Part shown: piece by piece, positions 1 to 7,083 of the stretch
Layout: every line of letters starts with the position of its first letter
Numbering within the stretch: the first letter of the stretch is position 1
Assembly: GCA_008671285.1 (NCBI GenBank)
Contig: RPYR01000265.1
Span: 1 to 8,732 of the forward strand
DNA from: Collinsella aerofaciens
GTDB lineage: Bacteria > Actinomycetota > Coriobacteriia > Coriobacteriales > Coriobacteriaceae
Direction: 5' to 3'
DNA length: 8,732 bases
Made by a program: the position numbers and the translations under genes
Notes under the pieces: generated by a model
The model's database searches: none
What the model saw: only the letters and a program-made list of their open reading frames with translations
Told to the model about the DNA's origin: nothing

Positions 1-360
1 AAGGGTGCCGCTGAAGGTTCCGTCGTAGATGCGACCCGCGCCGCACGAGGGACTACGGTCCTGCAGGATGCACGCGGCGATCTCTTCCGGCCCGCCCGCC
101 TGCTCGCACATATCGAGCGCTCGTTGGGCACCCAGGCGAAATTCGCGATCGACCGATATGCCCTCGCAGGTACGAACCTCTCCGTTCACAATCTCGCACG
201 GCTTGCTCGGCGTGGGCAGGCCCCCAAAGACCTCAGGGCACCCCAAGAGGACCTCGGTCCCTGTACGCTCGCAGGCCTCGACCAACTCGCGATGGTAGTT
301 GTCTAGCCCGTTATACTTGCAGCTCTCGCCCATCAAGCAGGCGCTCACCACGATCTTCAT
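1..360 (-). CDS. DUF523 / TudS-like Fe-S protein, N-terminal part (runs off window)
   Basis: The first 120 codons are present on the minus strand, from the ATG at 358-360 to the window edge. Three cysteine-containing blocks match the DUF523 family: SACLMG near the N-terminus (Cys8), LLGCPEVFGGLP (Cys41) and the diagnostic RSPSCGAGRIYDGTFSGTL (Cys106) at the visible end. Characterised relatives (TudS) are thiouracil desulfurases that hold an Fe-S cluster through three conserved cysteines; many DUF523 proteins have no proven substrate, so desulfuration here is inference. The family domain is about 140-160 residues, so perhaps 20-40 residues are missing, or more if a DUF1722 domain follows. The start at 360 is chosen because GAGAGGG lies 6 nt upstream. 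The alternative in-frame ATG at 366 would sit directly against that ribosome-binding site. The gene follows ftsH on the same strand but behind a strong terminator. Confidence 0.85.
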   Translation of the reverse strand, partial: MKIVVSACLMGESCKYNGLDNYHRELVEACERTGTEVLLGCPEVFGGLPTPSKPCEIVNGEVRTCEGISVDREFRLGAQRALDMCEQAGGPEEIAACILQDRSPSCGAGRIYDGTFSGTL

Positions 361-376
361 TTCCATCCCTCTCAAG

Positions 377-415
377 CAAAACGCCCCATTTGAGAAAGCT
401 GCTCAAATGGGGCGT
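377..415 (-). terminator. Rho-independent terminator of ftsH
   Basis: A perfect 14-bp inverted repeat (381-394 and 402-415, ACGCCCCATTTGAG and its complement) encloses a 7-nt loop. Read on the minus strand, the stem is followed by a short U run (TTTTGCTT). It begins 27 nt past the ftsH stop codon and ends about 20 nt before the start codon of the tudS-like gene. It therefore also forms part of the leader of that gene if transcription reads through. Confidence 0.85.
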
Positions 416-441
416 CGGCGTTTACTGGCTCGGCCGCGGCT

Positions 442-2349
442 TTACTGCTGCTTGGGCATCAGCGGATTCTCGCGCGTGAGGAGGTTCATGAACTCCTCGC
501 CCGTGATGGTCTCCTTCTTATACAGATAACGAGCCAGCTCGTGGAGCTTAAACTTGTTCTCCTTCAGAATCTGCAAAGCGCGGTCGTGCGCATCCTCGAT
601 CAGCTTGGCGACAATCGCGTCCACGCGCTCGGCCGTACCGGGGGCGCAGGTGAGCGACGTGTCCTGATTGAGATACGCGTTCTGCACGGTACCGAGCGCC
701 ATCATGCCAAACTCGTCGGACATACCAAAGCGCGTCACCATATTACGGGCGAGCTTGGTGGCCTGCTCGATGTCGTTGGCGGCGCCGGTCGTCATCTCTC
801 CAAAGATGAGCTCCTCGGCTGCGCGGCCACCGCAATAGACAGCGAGCTTGTCCAAGACCTCCTGGCGCGTCGTCAGGAAGCGCTCGTCCTCCTCGACCTG
901 CATGGTATAACCAAGAGCACCGCTCGTGCGCGGCACGATGGTGATCTTCGTGACCGGCGCAGAGCCCTTCTGGCGAGCGGCAACGATGGCATGGCCGATC
1001 TCGTGCTTAGAAACGACCTGCTTCTCGTGGTCGGACAGCACCGTGGACTTACGCTGCTGGCCGGCAATGACGACCTCCACCGACTCCTCGAAGTCGTCCT
1101 GGGTTGCACGCTTGCGACCCTCGCGAACGGCGCGCAGGGCGCCCTCGTTGATGATATTGGCCAGGTCGGCGCCCGAGGCACCGGGCGTGGCGCGGGCAAT
1201 CGCGGTCAGGTCGATCGGCGGCTCGGTCTTCACGCTCTTGGCATGCAGCTCGAGGATGTTCTTGCGGCCGGTCAGATCGGGCAGCTCGACGGGGATGCGG
1301 CGGTCAAAACGACCGGGGCGCAGTAGAGCGGGATCGAGACTGTCGGGGCGGTTGGTTGCGGCAAGGACAACGATACCCTTGTGGTTATCGAAGCCATCCA
1401 TCTCGGTCAGCAACTGATTGAGCGTCTGCTCGCGCTCGTCGTTGCCGCTAAAGCCGCCGCCATCGCGCTTCTTACCGATGGTATCGATCTCATCGATAAA
1501 GACGATACACGGTGCCTTTTCCTTGGCCTGCTTAAACAGGTCACGAACCTTAGCAGCGCCGCGACCGACAAACATCTCAACGAACTCAGAGCCCGAAATG
1601 CTAAAGAACGGAACACCGGCCTCGCCGGCAACAGCCTTGGCAAGCAGGGTCTTACCGGTACCCGGAGGGCCAACAAGGAGAGCACCACGCGGCAGCTTGG
1701 CGCCGATCTCCTCGTAGCGCTGCGGCTTCTCCAGAAAGTCGACGACCTCCTTGAGAGACTCCTTGGCCTCTTCCTGACCGGCGACGTCCTTAAAGGTCAC
1801 GCCCACGTCCTTGGAGGCGATCACGCGCGCGCCGGACTTACCCAGTCCGCCGCCGCCAAAACCGCCGCCGCCAAAGTTCATCGACGGGCCGTCATCGCCC
1901 ATAGCCTTCTTCATGCGGCGGTTGAGCCACCAACCGATGAGGAAGAAAATCGCCATGGGAAGAATGAGTGTGAGCAGGTAGTAGGTCATCAAACCCGAGT
2001 TTTTATCGGGAACGACCGACTCCAGCGAAGCGCCAGACTCAAGCACGCGATCGGTAAAGCCCGCGTCATTCGGCACACCGGTCGTCTTGTAGGCGATGTT
2101 CTCGTCCTCGCCCTTCTTGGTGTAATAAATCGAGTAATCGTCCGTGTTGTACTCGACCTTGTCGACGCTCTTCTTATCGAGCGCTTTGACAAACGTCGAG
2201 TAATCGGTCTTCGTAATCTGCTGCGTGTGACCGATGTTGGGAAACAGAACGGTCGAGAGCACGAGGTAGACGACGAAGGCGATGAGCACGTAGAGAATCA
2301 TATTCCGTCTACGTTTGTTGTCATCCATCTCCATCTGCTTGAACTCCAT
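442..2349 (-). CDS. ftsH: ATP-dependent zinc metalloprotease FtsH
   Basis: A membrane-anchored AAA+ protease that unfolds and degrades damaged membrane proteins and short-lived regulators. The 635 residues show the full architecture: a transmembrane helix at about 17-38, an extracytoplasmic domain, and a second helix at about 119-142. A Gly-rich linker (159-170) leads to the AAA+ domain, with Walker A GPPGTGKT at 227-234, Walker B VFIDEID at 283-289 and the second region of homology [20 protein letters not shown] at 332-351. The M41 peptidase domain has the zinc motif HEIGH (449-453), with Asp526 in the TGAANDIEQ block as the likely third ligand. The HEIGH (not HEAGH) motif and [10 protein letters not shown] after the pore loop resemble the FtsH subtype common in Clostridia. 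The start is uncertain: the ATG at 2349 has no clear ribosome-binding site, whereas Met6 (2334) has GGAG 9 nt upstream. Transcription ends at the hairpin 377-415. Confidence 0.97.
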   Translation of the reverse strand: MEFKQMEMDDNKRRRNMILYVLIAFVVYLVLSTVLFPNIGHTQQITKTDYSTFVKALDKKSVDKVEYNTDDYSIYYTKKGEDENIAYKTTGVPNDAGFTDRVLESGASLESVVPDKNSGLMTYYLLTLILPMAIFFLIGWWLNRRMKKAMGDDGPSMNFGGGGFGGGGLGKSGARVIASKDVGVTFKDVAGQEEAKESLKEVVDFLEKPQRYEEIGAKLPRGALLVGPPGTGKTLLAKAVAGEAGVPFFSISGSEFVEMFVGRGAAKVRDLFKQAKEKAPCIVFIDEIDTIGKKRDGGGFSGNDEREQTLNQLLTEMDGFDNHKGIVVLAATNRPDSLDPALLRPGRFDRRIPVELPDLTGRKNILELHAKSVKTEPPIDLTAIARATPGASGADLANIINEGALRAVREGRKRATQDDFEESVEVVIAGQQRKSTVLSDHEKQVVSKHEIGHAIVAARQKGSAPVTKITIVPRTSGALGYTMQVEEDERFLTTRQEVLDKLAVYCGGRAAEELIFGEMTTGAANDIEQATKLARNMVTRFGMSDEFGMMALGTVQNAYLNQDTSLTCAPGTAERVDAIVAKLIEDAHDRALQILKENKFKLHELARYLYKKETITGEEFMNLLTRENPLMPKQQ

Positions 2350-2426
2350 CTACTGGGGTTGATAATGCTTTCTAGAATACCCAACCCGGACGGCGATAAA
2401 CCGACGCCGGGCACGAAAGGACAGAG

Positions 2427-2912
2427 ATGGCATCACTGTAAGTCGGCAAGGTTCAAATCTATACAGGCGACGGCAAGGGCAAGACGACGGCTGCGCTGGG
2501 GCTCGCGCTGCGCGCGACGGGCTACGGGCTCGACGTTCTTAGGCTGCAGTTTGCCAAGAAACTGCACTGCGCCGAACACGATGCCGCGCCGCGCCTGGGG
2601 CTGCGCATCGTACAAGCTGACCGCGACACGCCCGAGGCTTGCGCCGCACAGATCATGGAGCTCGCATGCGAGCAGATATCACAGGTCGACGTTCTGATTT
2701 TGGACGAACTCGGCGAGGCCATGCGCCGCGGCTTCGTGACACGCGAGGATGTCGAAGCGCTGATCGCGATAAAGCCCGCCACCACGGAACTCGTGCTCAC
2801 CGGCCGCGGGCTGCTGCCGTTGGCCGACCTCGCGGACTTAGTCACCGAAATGCGTCCCATCAAACACTACTTCGACGAAGGCCTCCTAGCCCGCCAAGGC
2901 ATCGAATACTAA
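2427..2912 (+). pseudogene. cobO: Corrinoid adenosyltransferase (CobO/CobA type), interrupted by an early stop codon
   Basis: The reading frame encodes an ATP:cob(I)alamin / cob(I)yrinic acid a,c-diamide adenosyltransferase, which makes the cobalt-carbon bond of coenzyme B12. Family marks are the P-loop GDGKGKTTAALGLALRATG (codons 14-32), Walker B VLILDE (89-94), LTGRG (124-128) and the C-terminal VTEMRPIKHYFDEGLLARQG block (139-158). The ATG at 2427 has AAAGGA 6 nt upstream. However, the frame reads ATG GCA TCA CTG TAA, so translation would stop at codon 5, and no start codon lies between that TAA and the P-loop. The next in-frame ATG (2655, codon 77) would make an 85-residue protein without the nucleotide site. 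Everything after the TAA is intact to the natural stop, so a single substitution in a recently functional gene, or a sequencing error, fits best. At 161 codons it is short for the family, with a compact middle region. No B12 riboswitch is visible upstream. Confidence 0.8.
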
Positions 2913-2949
2913 TTGATTCGTTTTCCGCCAACACCTACAGCTCATAAGG

Positions 2950-3018
2950 AAGTTGCGGTGGAATAGTACTTGTTTGACGGTCCGCAAGGGCTTTTCAGGA
3001 ACTATTTCACCGCAACTT
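2950..3018. repeat. 69-bp near-palindromic intergenic element (possible REP/MITE-like repeat or convergent terminator)
   Basis: Two 23-nt arms (2950-2972 and 2996-3018) are inverted copies matching at 20 of 23 positions and flank a 23-nt centre. In plus-strand RNA, two of the three mismatches become G-U pairs, leaving a single A-A mismatch. The element lies between the convergent adenosyltransferase and MATE genes. It could end transcription from both sides, but neither end has a convincing U tract. The long arms are more like a dispersed palindromic repeat. No second copy lies in this window, so its repeat nature is inference. Confidence 0.6.
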
Positions 3019-3041
3019 ATCAGGGGTATCTGACGGATGAG

Positions 3042-4391
3042 CTAGGCGGTGGCGCGACCTAGCCAGTTGCCGCTGTGGTGGTAGATGGTGAACATGGTTG
3101 CGGTGATGAGCCAGGTTACGGGGTAAACCAGCAGTAGATGCTCGAGCGACGGATCGAAGGGCATGATCGCAAACACCCAGATCACCCTCAAGACAACGGT
3201 GCCAAAGATGGTGAGCATCATAGGCTGCAAACTCACGCCGGCGCCGCGGATGGAACCCGAGGCGTTCTCGATAATCGAGAAAATCGCATAGAACGGCGCA
3301 ATGAAATGGAGGATAGTCGTGGTGTACGCCGAAATCGAAGCATCGTCGACAAACAAACGCGACAGCGGGCCCGAGAACACCAGCAGCACGGCAGACAGGC
3401 CACCAATGAGCATAAACGACAGCACGAGCGACGTATGGTAGCCCTTGCGCATGCGCTCGTAGTTGCGCGCGCCAAAGTTCTGCGCCGAGAACGTAGTGAT
3501 CGATACGCCGAGCGCCTCGGTCACCATCCAGATAATGCCATCCAGGCGCCCAGATAGACCCCAAGCAGTCGTGACATCGGCGCCAAACGAATTAACCGAC
3601 ACCTGGATCAGCACGTTCGAGATCGAATAGGCAGCCGATTGAAAACCGAGTGGCAGACCACACGAGATCATACTCTTGCAAATACCGCGATCGATACCGA
3701 GCTTAGACAGCGAAAGACGCCATGCACCCGGAGCGCGCATCATGCGCAACACGATCATCGTTGCATTGGAGCAAATGGTCAGCGCCACTGCGATGCCGCA
3801 GCCCAGCGCCTCCATATGCAACACAGCGACAAAGATGATATCCAGCACCACGTTAACAAGGCAGCCAGAGGCAATGATCACGGCGGGCCCGCGCGTGTCG
3901 CCCACGGCACGCAGCAGTGCGGTTCCCATATTCAGCAGCAGTGCCGCAACCATCGCGGCAAAATAACAGCGAGCATAGGCCTCACCCTCGGCCAATAGTT
4001 CATGCGGCGTGTTCATAAGCACCAGCATGGGCTCAACGAACACTATGCCAAGAATCGAGAAAGCGATACCGCCCACCAGCGCGAGCGTCATGGCTGTATG
4101 GACCGAACGACTCAGTCGCTCATCATCGTGCTGGCCAAAATACTGACCGGTAATGACCGCGCAGCCGGCGCCGACGCCAACGCAAAAGCCAATGCAGAGC
4201 TCGGTGAGGACCATCGTGGCCTGAATGCCGCCCAGCGCGAGCTTGCCGCCAAACTGGCCAACGATATACGTACCGATAAGCGTGTAGGCCTGCTGAAAAA
4301 ACGAACTAAAGAAGATGGGGACGCACAGCGACAGCAGCTGTTGCCAAATGACACCCTGCGTTACATCGATAGCCGTAGATTTCTTAGCCAC
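3042..4391 (-). CDS. MATE-family multidrug/metabolite efflux transporter
   Basis: A polytopic inner-membrane cation-coupled antiporter of 449 residues, close to the usual family length, with about 12 hydrophobic segments. The internal duplication typical of MATE proteins is visible: GQYFGQHD (82-89) in the N half corresponds to AQNFGARN (303-310) in the C half. Likewise LLRAVGDTRGP (159-169) corresponds to SIRGAGVSLQP (380-390). The N-terminal part, VIWQQLLSLCVPIFFSSFFQ followed by YIVGQFGG, is characteristic of the NorM/DinF-like superfamily. The substrate cannot be told from sequence. The chosen start is GTG at 4391 (MAKKSTAID), preceded by GGGGAGGG about 4 nt away. An upstream in-frame TTG at 4424 would add 11 residues that include the ribosome-binding site, so it is less likely. 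It is on the same strand as the upstream methyltransferase gene with about 125 nt between them and probably has its own promoter. Confidence 0.9.
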   Translation of the reverse strand: MAKKSTAIDVTQGVIWQQLLSLCVPIFFSSFFQQAYTLIGTYIVGQFGGKLALGGIQATMVLTELCIGFCVGVGAGCAVITGQYFGQHDDERLSRSVHTAMTLALVGGIAFSILGIVFVEPMLVLMNTPHELLAEGEAYARCYFAAMVAALLLNMGTALLRAVGDTRGPAVIIASGCLVNVVLDIIFVAVLHMEALGCGIAVALTICSNATMIVLRMMRAPGAWRLSLSKLGIDRGICKSMISCGLPLGFQSAAYSISNVLIQVSVNSFGADVTTAWGLSGRLDGIIWMVTEALGVSITTFSAQNFGARNYERMRKGYHTSLVLSFMLIGGLSAVLLVFSGPLSRLFVDDASISAYTTTILHFIAPFYAIFSIIENASGSIRGAGVSLQPMMLTIFGTVVLRVIWVFAIMPFDPSLEHLLLVYPVTWLITATMFTIYHHSGNWLGRATA

Positions 4392-4516
4392 ACGCCCTCC
4401 CCGCCAACGTATGTTAAACAACAAAACGGCAATTTAAGACCAAAGCCAATGTCAGCTTAGCACCGACTGGCGTCGACCGAAACACCCCGAATCAGAGCCA
4501 GGTGCGAAATATCTGC

Positions 4517-5431
4517 CTAGTGATACAAACCCGGCTGGTAGTGATACTCATTGCTCACATGCGGGCACAGCTGCCAAAAGGCGACGGCACTCGCCGCGGC
4601 CACGTTGAGCGAATCGACCCCGTGCGCCATCGGAATGCGCACCGCGTGGTCACAGCCGGCAATGGTCTTGGCGAGCAAGCCGGCACCCTCGGTGCCCATA
4701 AAAATCGCCAAGCGATCAATCTTCTGCAGTACAGGATCATCAAGCGAAACAGAGTCGTCCGTCAACGCCATAGCGGCACACGAAAAACCGGCATCGTGCA
4801 ACGCGCTCAGACCATCATGCGGCCACACACGAGCCTCGCTGCCAATGCGCGTCCACGGCACCTGAAACACGGTGCCCATGCTCACGCGGGCCGAGCGACG
4901 GTACAGCGGGTCGCAGCACGTCGGGCTGACCAAAATACCGTCAACGTTCAATGCGGCAGCCGAGCGGAAAATCGCGCCAACATTGGTGTGATCAACAATA
5001 CCCTCAAGCACGCACACGCGCACCGGACGATCCCCCGCCGCCTCGACGACGCCGCCCAAGAACTCATCAACCGGAATCTGACGCGGGCGACGGAACGCCG
5101 CCAGCGCGCCGCGCGTCACGTTAAAGCCCGTCAACTGCTCCATGAGCTCCATGGAGGCCACGAACACGGGAACCGGACCCGCTCCCTCGCGCACGACAAG
5201 CTGGTCAAACAGCGGCATCATCTGGTCGAGCCAGCGCTCGCCCAGAAGAAAGCTCACCGGCTCATATCCGGCGCGCACGGCACGCTCGATGACCTTGGCG
5301 CTCTCCGCAATAAAGATGCCCTTTTGCGGCTCCAGCACGCAGCGAAGCTCACGCTCGGTCAGTCGCACGTAGGCATCGAGCCGCTCGTCCTCGAGCGAAT
5401 CAATTCGCAGAACCTCAACGGCATCAGTCAT
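4517..5431 (-). CDS. SpoU/TrmH-family RNA 2'-O-ribose methyltransferase
   Basis: A SAM-dependent methyltransferase of the SPOUT class, which methylates a ribose 2'-OH in tRNA or rRNA. Of 304 residues, the N-terminal ~110 form a substrate-binding region (FIAESAKVIERAVRAGYEPV). The C-terminal catalytic knot carries the three SpoU motifs: motif 1 NVGAIFRSAAALNVDG (150-165, with Arg156 as the usual catalytic arginine), motif 2 FMGTEGAGLL (244-253) and motif 3 IPMAHGVDSLNVAAASAVAF (266-285). The exact target nucleotide is not predictable. The start at 5431 (MTDAVEVLRIDSLEDERL) matches the usual N-terminus of actinobacterial members. The ATG at 5464 would add 11 residues unlike the family and overlaps a possible -10 element. 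Neither start has a strong ribosome-binding site. It lies downstream of thyA-folA on the same strand, 109 nt after folA. Confidence 0.92.
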   Translation of the reverse strand: MTDAVEVLRIDSLEDERLDAYVRLTERELRCVLEPQKGIFIAESAKVIERAVRAGYEPVSFLLGERWLDQMMPLFDQLVVREGAGPVPVFVASMELMEQLTGFNVTRGALAAFRRPRQIPVDEFLGGVVEAAGDRPVRVCVLEGIVDHTNVGAIFRSAAALNVDGILVSPTCCDPLYRRSARVSMGTVFQVPWTRIGSEARVWPHDGLSALHDAGFSCAAMALTDDSVSLDDPVLQKIDRLAIFMGTEGAGLLAKTIAGCDHAVRIPMAHGVDSLNVAAASAVAFWQLCPHVSNEYHYQPGLYH

Positions 5432-5463
5432 AGCAGCCAGCCCGCACCCTTCTTTACAGCACA

Positions 5464-5472
5464 TCTATACCA
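5464..5472 (-). promoter_or_regulatory. Possible extended -10 promoter element for the RNA methyltransferase gene
   Basis: Read on the minus strand the sequence is TGGTATAGA, an extended -10 shape (TGN before a TATAAT-like hexamer with 4 of 6 matches). No good -35 is visible. Transcription starting about 7 nt downstream would leave the ATG at 5431 as the usable start and exclude the one at 5464. This is a weak match in GC-rich DNA. Confidence 0.25.
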
Positions 5473-5477
5473 AACGA

Positions 5478-5496
5478 GGCGACGCTAAGCGCCGCC
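5478..5496. repeat. Short GC-rich hairpin downstream of folA, containing a 14-mer repeated at 7823-7836
   Basis: GGCGACGCTAAGCGCCGCC folds as a 4-bp plus 3-bp stem with one A-C mismatch and a TAA loop. Its inner 14 bases (5479-5492, GCGACGCTAAGCGC) recur exactly at 7823-7836. On the minus strand there is only a weak U run after the stem (TCGTTTGG), so it is at best a poor terminator between folA and the methyltransferase gene. Confidence 0.4.
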
Positions 5497-5540
5497 CCAT
5501 GCATTCAATCAACCCGATGATACCGTTCACGCCAGACGAT

Positions 5541-6059
5541 TTACGCCTCGATGCGACGATACGTCACGAACTCATAATTGACGCCCTCGTCACCCTCACC
5601 GGCGGCAATCGTCGCGACCCCGCTACGCTGCGCAATCTCCCACGCGGGATCGACGTCCAAGTCGGGAAAGTACGTGTCCACGGGATGGACGCAGTGGTTA
5701 TGAGTGACCTCGGCCTCCACGCAGTACGGCAAAAACTGCCGATAGACATCGCCGCCACCGATCACCCAGGCAACGAGCTCATCGGCAACCGCAGAGAGCG
5801 CTTCGTCAACGCTATGCACCACGTCGACGCCCTCGTGGGTAAAGCCCATATCGCGCGTAAGCACGATATTGCGGCGGTTCTTGAGAGGACGCCCGCCGGG
5901 AAAACTCAGCAGCGTCTTGCGTCCCATGATAACCGGGCAGCCCTTGGTGCAGGCCACAAAATGGCGCATATCGGCGCGATTGGACACCACCATGTCGCCC
6001 TCGCACCCAATGCCCCAATCGTCACACACGGCGACGATAGCAGATAGCTTACACGTCAT
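5541..6059 (-). CDS. folA: Dihydrofolate reductase
   Basis: A cytosolic enzyme that reduces dihydrofolate to tetrahydrofolate with NADPH, and the target of trimethoprim. The 172 residues show the DHFR fold in order: AIVAVCDDWGIG (8-18), the catalytic acid Asp30 in NRADMRHF (equivalent to E. coli Asp27), PVIMGRKT (42-49), PGGRPLKNRRNIVLTRD (54-70) and the cofactor-loop WVIGGGDVYRQFLP (98-111). The near-universal Leu-Pro-Trp segment before the catalytic Asp is replaced by DMVVSN, so the conserved pocket Trp is absent. The start at 6059 is chosen because AGGTGG lies 5 nt upstream; the GTG at 6068 would overlap that site. The gene begins 9 nt after the thyA stop and is almost certainly cotranscribed with it. 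ThyA turns methylene-tetrahydrofolate into dihydrofolate, and this enzyme regenerates tetrahydrofolate. Confidence 0.95.
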   Translation of the reverse strand: MTCKLSAIVAVCDDWGIGCEGDMVVSNRADMRHFVACTKGCPVIMGRKTLLSFPGGRPLKNRRNIVLTRDMGFTHEGVDVVHSVDEALSAVADELVAWVIGGGDVYRQFLPYCVEAEVTHNHCVHPVDTYFPDLDVDPAWEIAQRSGVATIAAGEGDEGVNYEFVTYRRIEA

Positions 6060-6068
6060 GAGCACCAC

Positions 6069-6917
6069 CTACACCGCAATGGGAATGTTCTTGACCTGCG
6101 GGCCGTGCTCGTAGCCCTCGACGATCAGGTCATCGGTCGTAAACGCATAGAAGTCATGCACATCGGGGTTGAGCGTTACCTTGGGTGCCGCAAACTGCGG
6201 ACGCTCGATAAGCTCGCGGACGATATCGACATGACGATCATAGATATGGGCGTCGGCGATCACGTGCAGCAGCTCACCGGGAATCATATCGACCGACTGC
6301 GCGACCATCATCAGCAAAATGGCGTACTGGCACACGTTCCAGTTGTTCGCGGCCAAAATGTCCTGGCTGCGCTGGTTGAGAATCATGTTGAGCGTCGGCT
6401 TGTCGTCCTGAGGACGCTGCGTCACGTTATAGGTCACGCTATAGGCGCACGGATAAAGGTGCATCTCGGACAGATCGCTAAACACGTACGTATTGGTCAT
6501 AATGCGACGACTATACGGCGTGTGCTTAAGGTCGTACAGCACACGGTCCATCTGGTCGAAGTCGCCCTCGGCGTAATGGCTCTTCTGACCAATCTGATAG
6601 CCGTAGGCTTTACCGATGGAACCGGTCTCATCGGCCCACTCATCCCAGATATGGCTGTTGAGATCATGCACGTTATTGGACTTCTTTTGATAGATCCACA
6701 GAATCTCGTCCATGGCAGACTTAAGCGCTGTACGACGCAGGGTGAGCGCGGGGAACTCCTCGCGCAGATCATAGCGCGCCGTGACACCAAAGTTTTTAAT
6801 GGTATAGGCAGGGGTGCCGTCCTCCCACACCGGACGGACCTTTTGGCCCTCGGTGGTGGTGCCATGGTCCAAGATATCGCGGCACATGGTTACAAACTGC
6901 TGATCAGCTTTGCTCAT
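6069..6917 (-). CDS. thyA: Thymidylate synthase (ThyA)
   Basis: Converts dUMP to dTMP using methylene-tetrahydrofolate, the only de novo route to thymidylate apart from ThyX. The 282-residue protein shows the catalytic cysteine in LYPCAY (Cys157), the phosphate-binding QRSQD (182-186, with Arg183) and the ADAHIYDRH block that contacts dUMP. The early motifs PALTLRRTALKSAMDEILW (55-73) and HIWDEWADETGSIGKAYGYQ (89-108) are also present. The usual LGxPFN segment after RSxD reads AANNWN, so this is the divergent branch common in Firmicutes and related gut bacteria rather than the E. coli type. The start at 6917 follows AGGAGG 4 nt upstream, the strongest ribosome-binding site in the window after the one inside the DUF134-NifX gene. 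It leads a thyA-folA operon, divergent from the DUF134-NifX gene. Confidence 0.97.
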   Translation of the reverse strand: MSKADQQFVTMCRDILDHGTTTEGQKVRPVWEDGTPAYTIKNFGVTARYDLREEFPALTLRRTALKSAMDEILWIYQKKSNNVHDLNSHIWDEWADETGSIGKAYGYQIGQKSHYAEGDFDQMDRVLYDLKHTPYSRRIMTNTYVFSDLSEMHLYPCAYSVTYNVTQRPQDDKPTLNMILNQRSQDILAANNWNVCQYAILLMMVAQSVDMIPGELLHVIADAHIYDRHVDIVRELIERPQFAAPKVTLNPDVHDFYAFTTDDLIVEGYEHGPQVKNIPIAV

Positions 6918-6951
6918 TGACCCTCCTGTCAGTCGCCTATAAGCGAGATTT

Positions 6952-6957
6952 ATTGTA
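6952..6957 (-). promoter_or_regulatory. Probable -10 element of the thyA-folA promoter
   Basis: On the minus strand the hexamer is TACAAT (5 of 6 to TATAAT), 34 nt upstream of the thyA ATG, giving a leader of roughly 25-30 nt. The expected -35 position holds GC-rich sequence (TGTGGG at 17 nt spacing) with poor consensus. The promoter is therefore weak or activator-dependent. Confidence 0.4.
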
Positions 6958-7000
6958 GCCCAGGCGCACGCGGCCCCACAGCCCAAACATAAGCCCTCAT

Positions 7001-7020
7001 TTTCTGACATATGCCAGAAA
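7001..7020. promoter_or_regulatory. Operator-like dyad 1 upstream of the DUF134-NifX gene
   Basis: The 20-bp sequence TTTCTGACATATGCCAGAAA is symmetric about 7010/7011 except at one position pair. It shares 13 of 14 bases (TGACATATGYCAGA) with the second site at 7058-7071, in the same orientation. It sits in the divergent thyA / DUF134-NifX intergenic region, upstream of the putative -35 of the latter. Confidence 0.65.
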
Positions 7021-7024
7021 TTCC

Positions 7025-7052
7025 TTGCGCAAATCCGCACGTTCGCTATTCT
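7025..7052 (+). promoter_or_regulatory. Possible promoter of the DUF134-NifX gene
   Basis: TTGCGC (7025-7030) and TATTCT (7047-7052) are separated by 16 nt. Transcription would start near 7058-7060, inside operator-like dyad 2 and about 25 nt before the ATG. The more striking TTGACA at 7057 cannot serve as a -35, because its -10 would fall on the start codon. Confidence 0.35.
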
Positions 7053-7057
7053 ATTGT

Positions 7058-7069
7058 TGACATATGTCA
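7058..7069. promoter_or_regulatory. Operator-like dyad 2 at the predicted transcription start of the DUF134-NifX gene
   Basis: TGACATATGTCA is a perfect 12-bp palindrome ending 14 nt before the start codon. Its centre is 53 bp from that of dyad 1, about five helical turns, so proteins at both sites would lie on the same face of the DNA. Its position fits a repressor site, and autoregulation by the DUF134 protein is the obvious hypothesis. Confidence 0.65.
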
Positions 7070-7083
7070 GATTTGGAGAGTGT

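Noticed and set aside
2356..2387. GGGTTG...CAACCC inverted repeat upstream of ftsH as an operator
   Set aside because: Only 6-bp arms with a 20-nt gap, which is expected by chance.
2350..2426. B12 riboswitch or clear divergent promoters between ftsH and the adenosyltransferase
   Set aside because: The 77-nt gap is too short for a cobalamin riboswitch and has no B12-box-like sequence. TTGATA (2359-2364) and TAGAAT (2373-2378) have the wrong spacing, and a small CGGCG/CGCCG stem (2391-2409) is likely chance.
1381..2697. 438-codon open frame on the plus strand opposite ftsH and running into the adenosyltransferase
   Set aside because: It is antisense to the unmistakable FtsH frame, is low in family-like motifs, and ends within the adenosyltransferase in the wrong frame. 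Long antisense frames are expected in GC-rich codon usage.
4502..5488. 328-codon plus-strand frame opposite the SpoU methyltransferase
   Set aside because: It is a composition-driven shadow (Arg/His/Ala-rich) of a gene whose three catalytic motifs are clear on the other strand.
7057..7062. TTGACA as the -35 of the DUF134-NifX promoter
   Set aside because: A correctly spaced -10 would lie on the start codon at 7084. The TTGAC is better explained as part of the operator palindrome.
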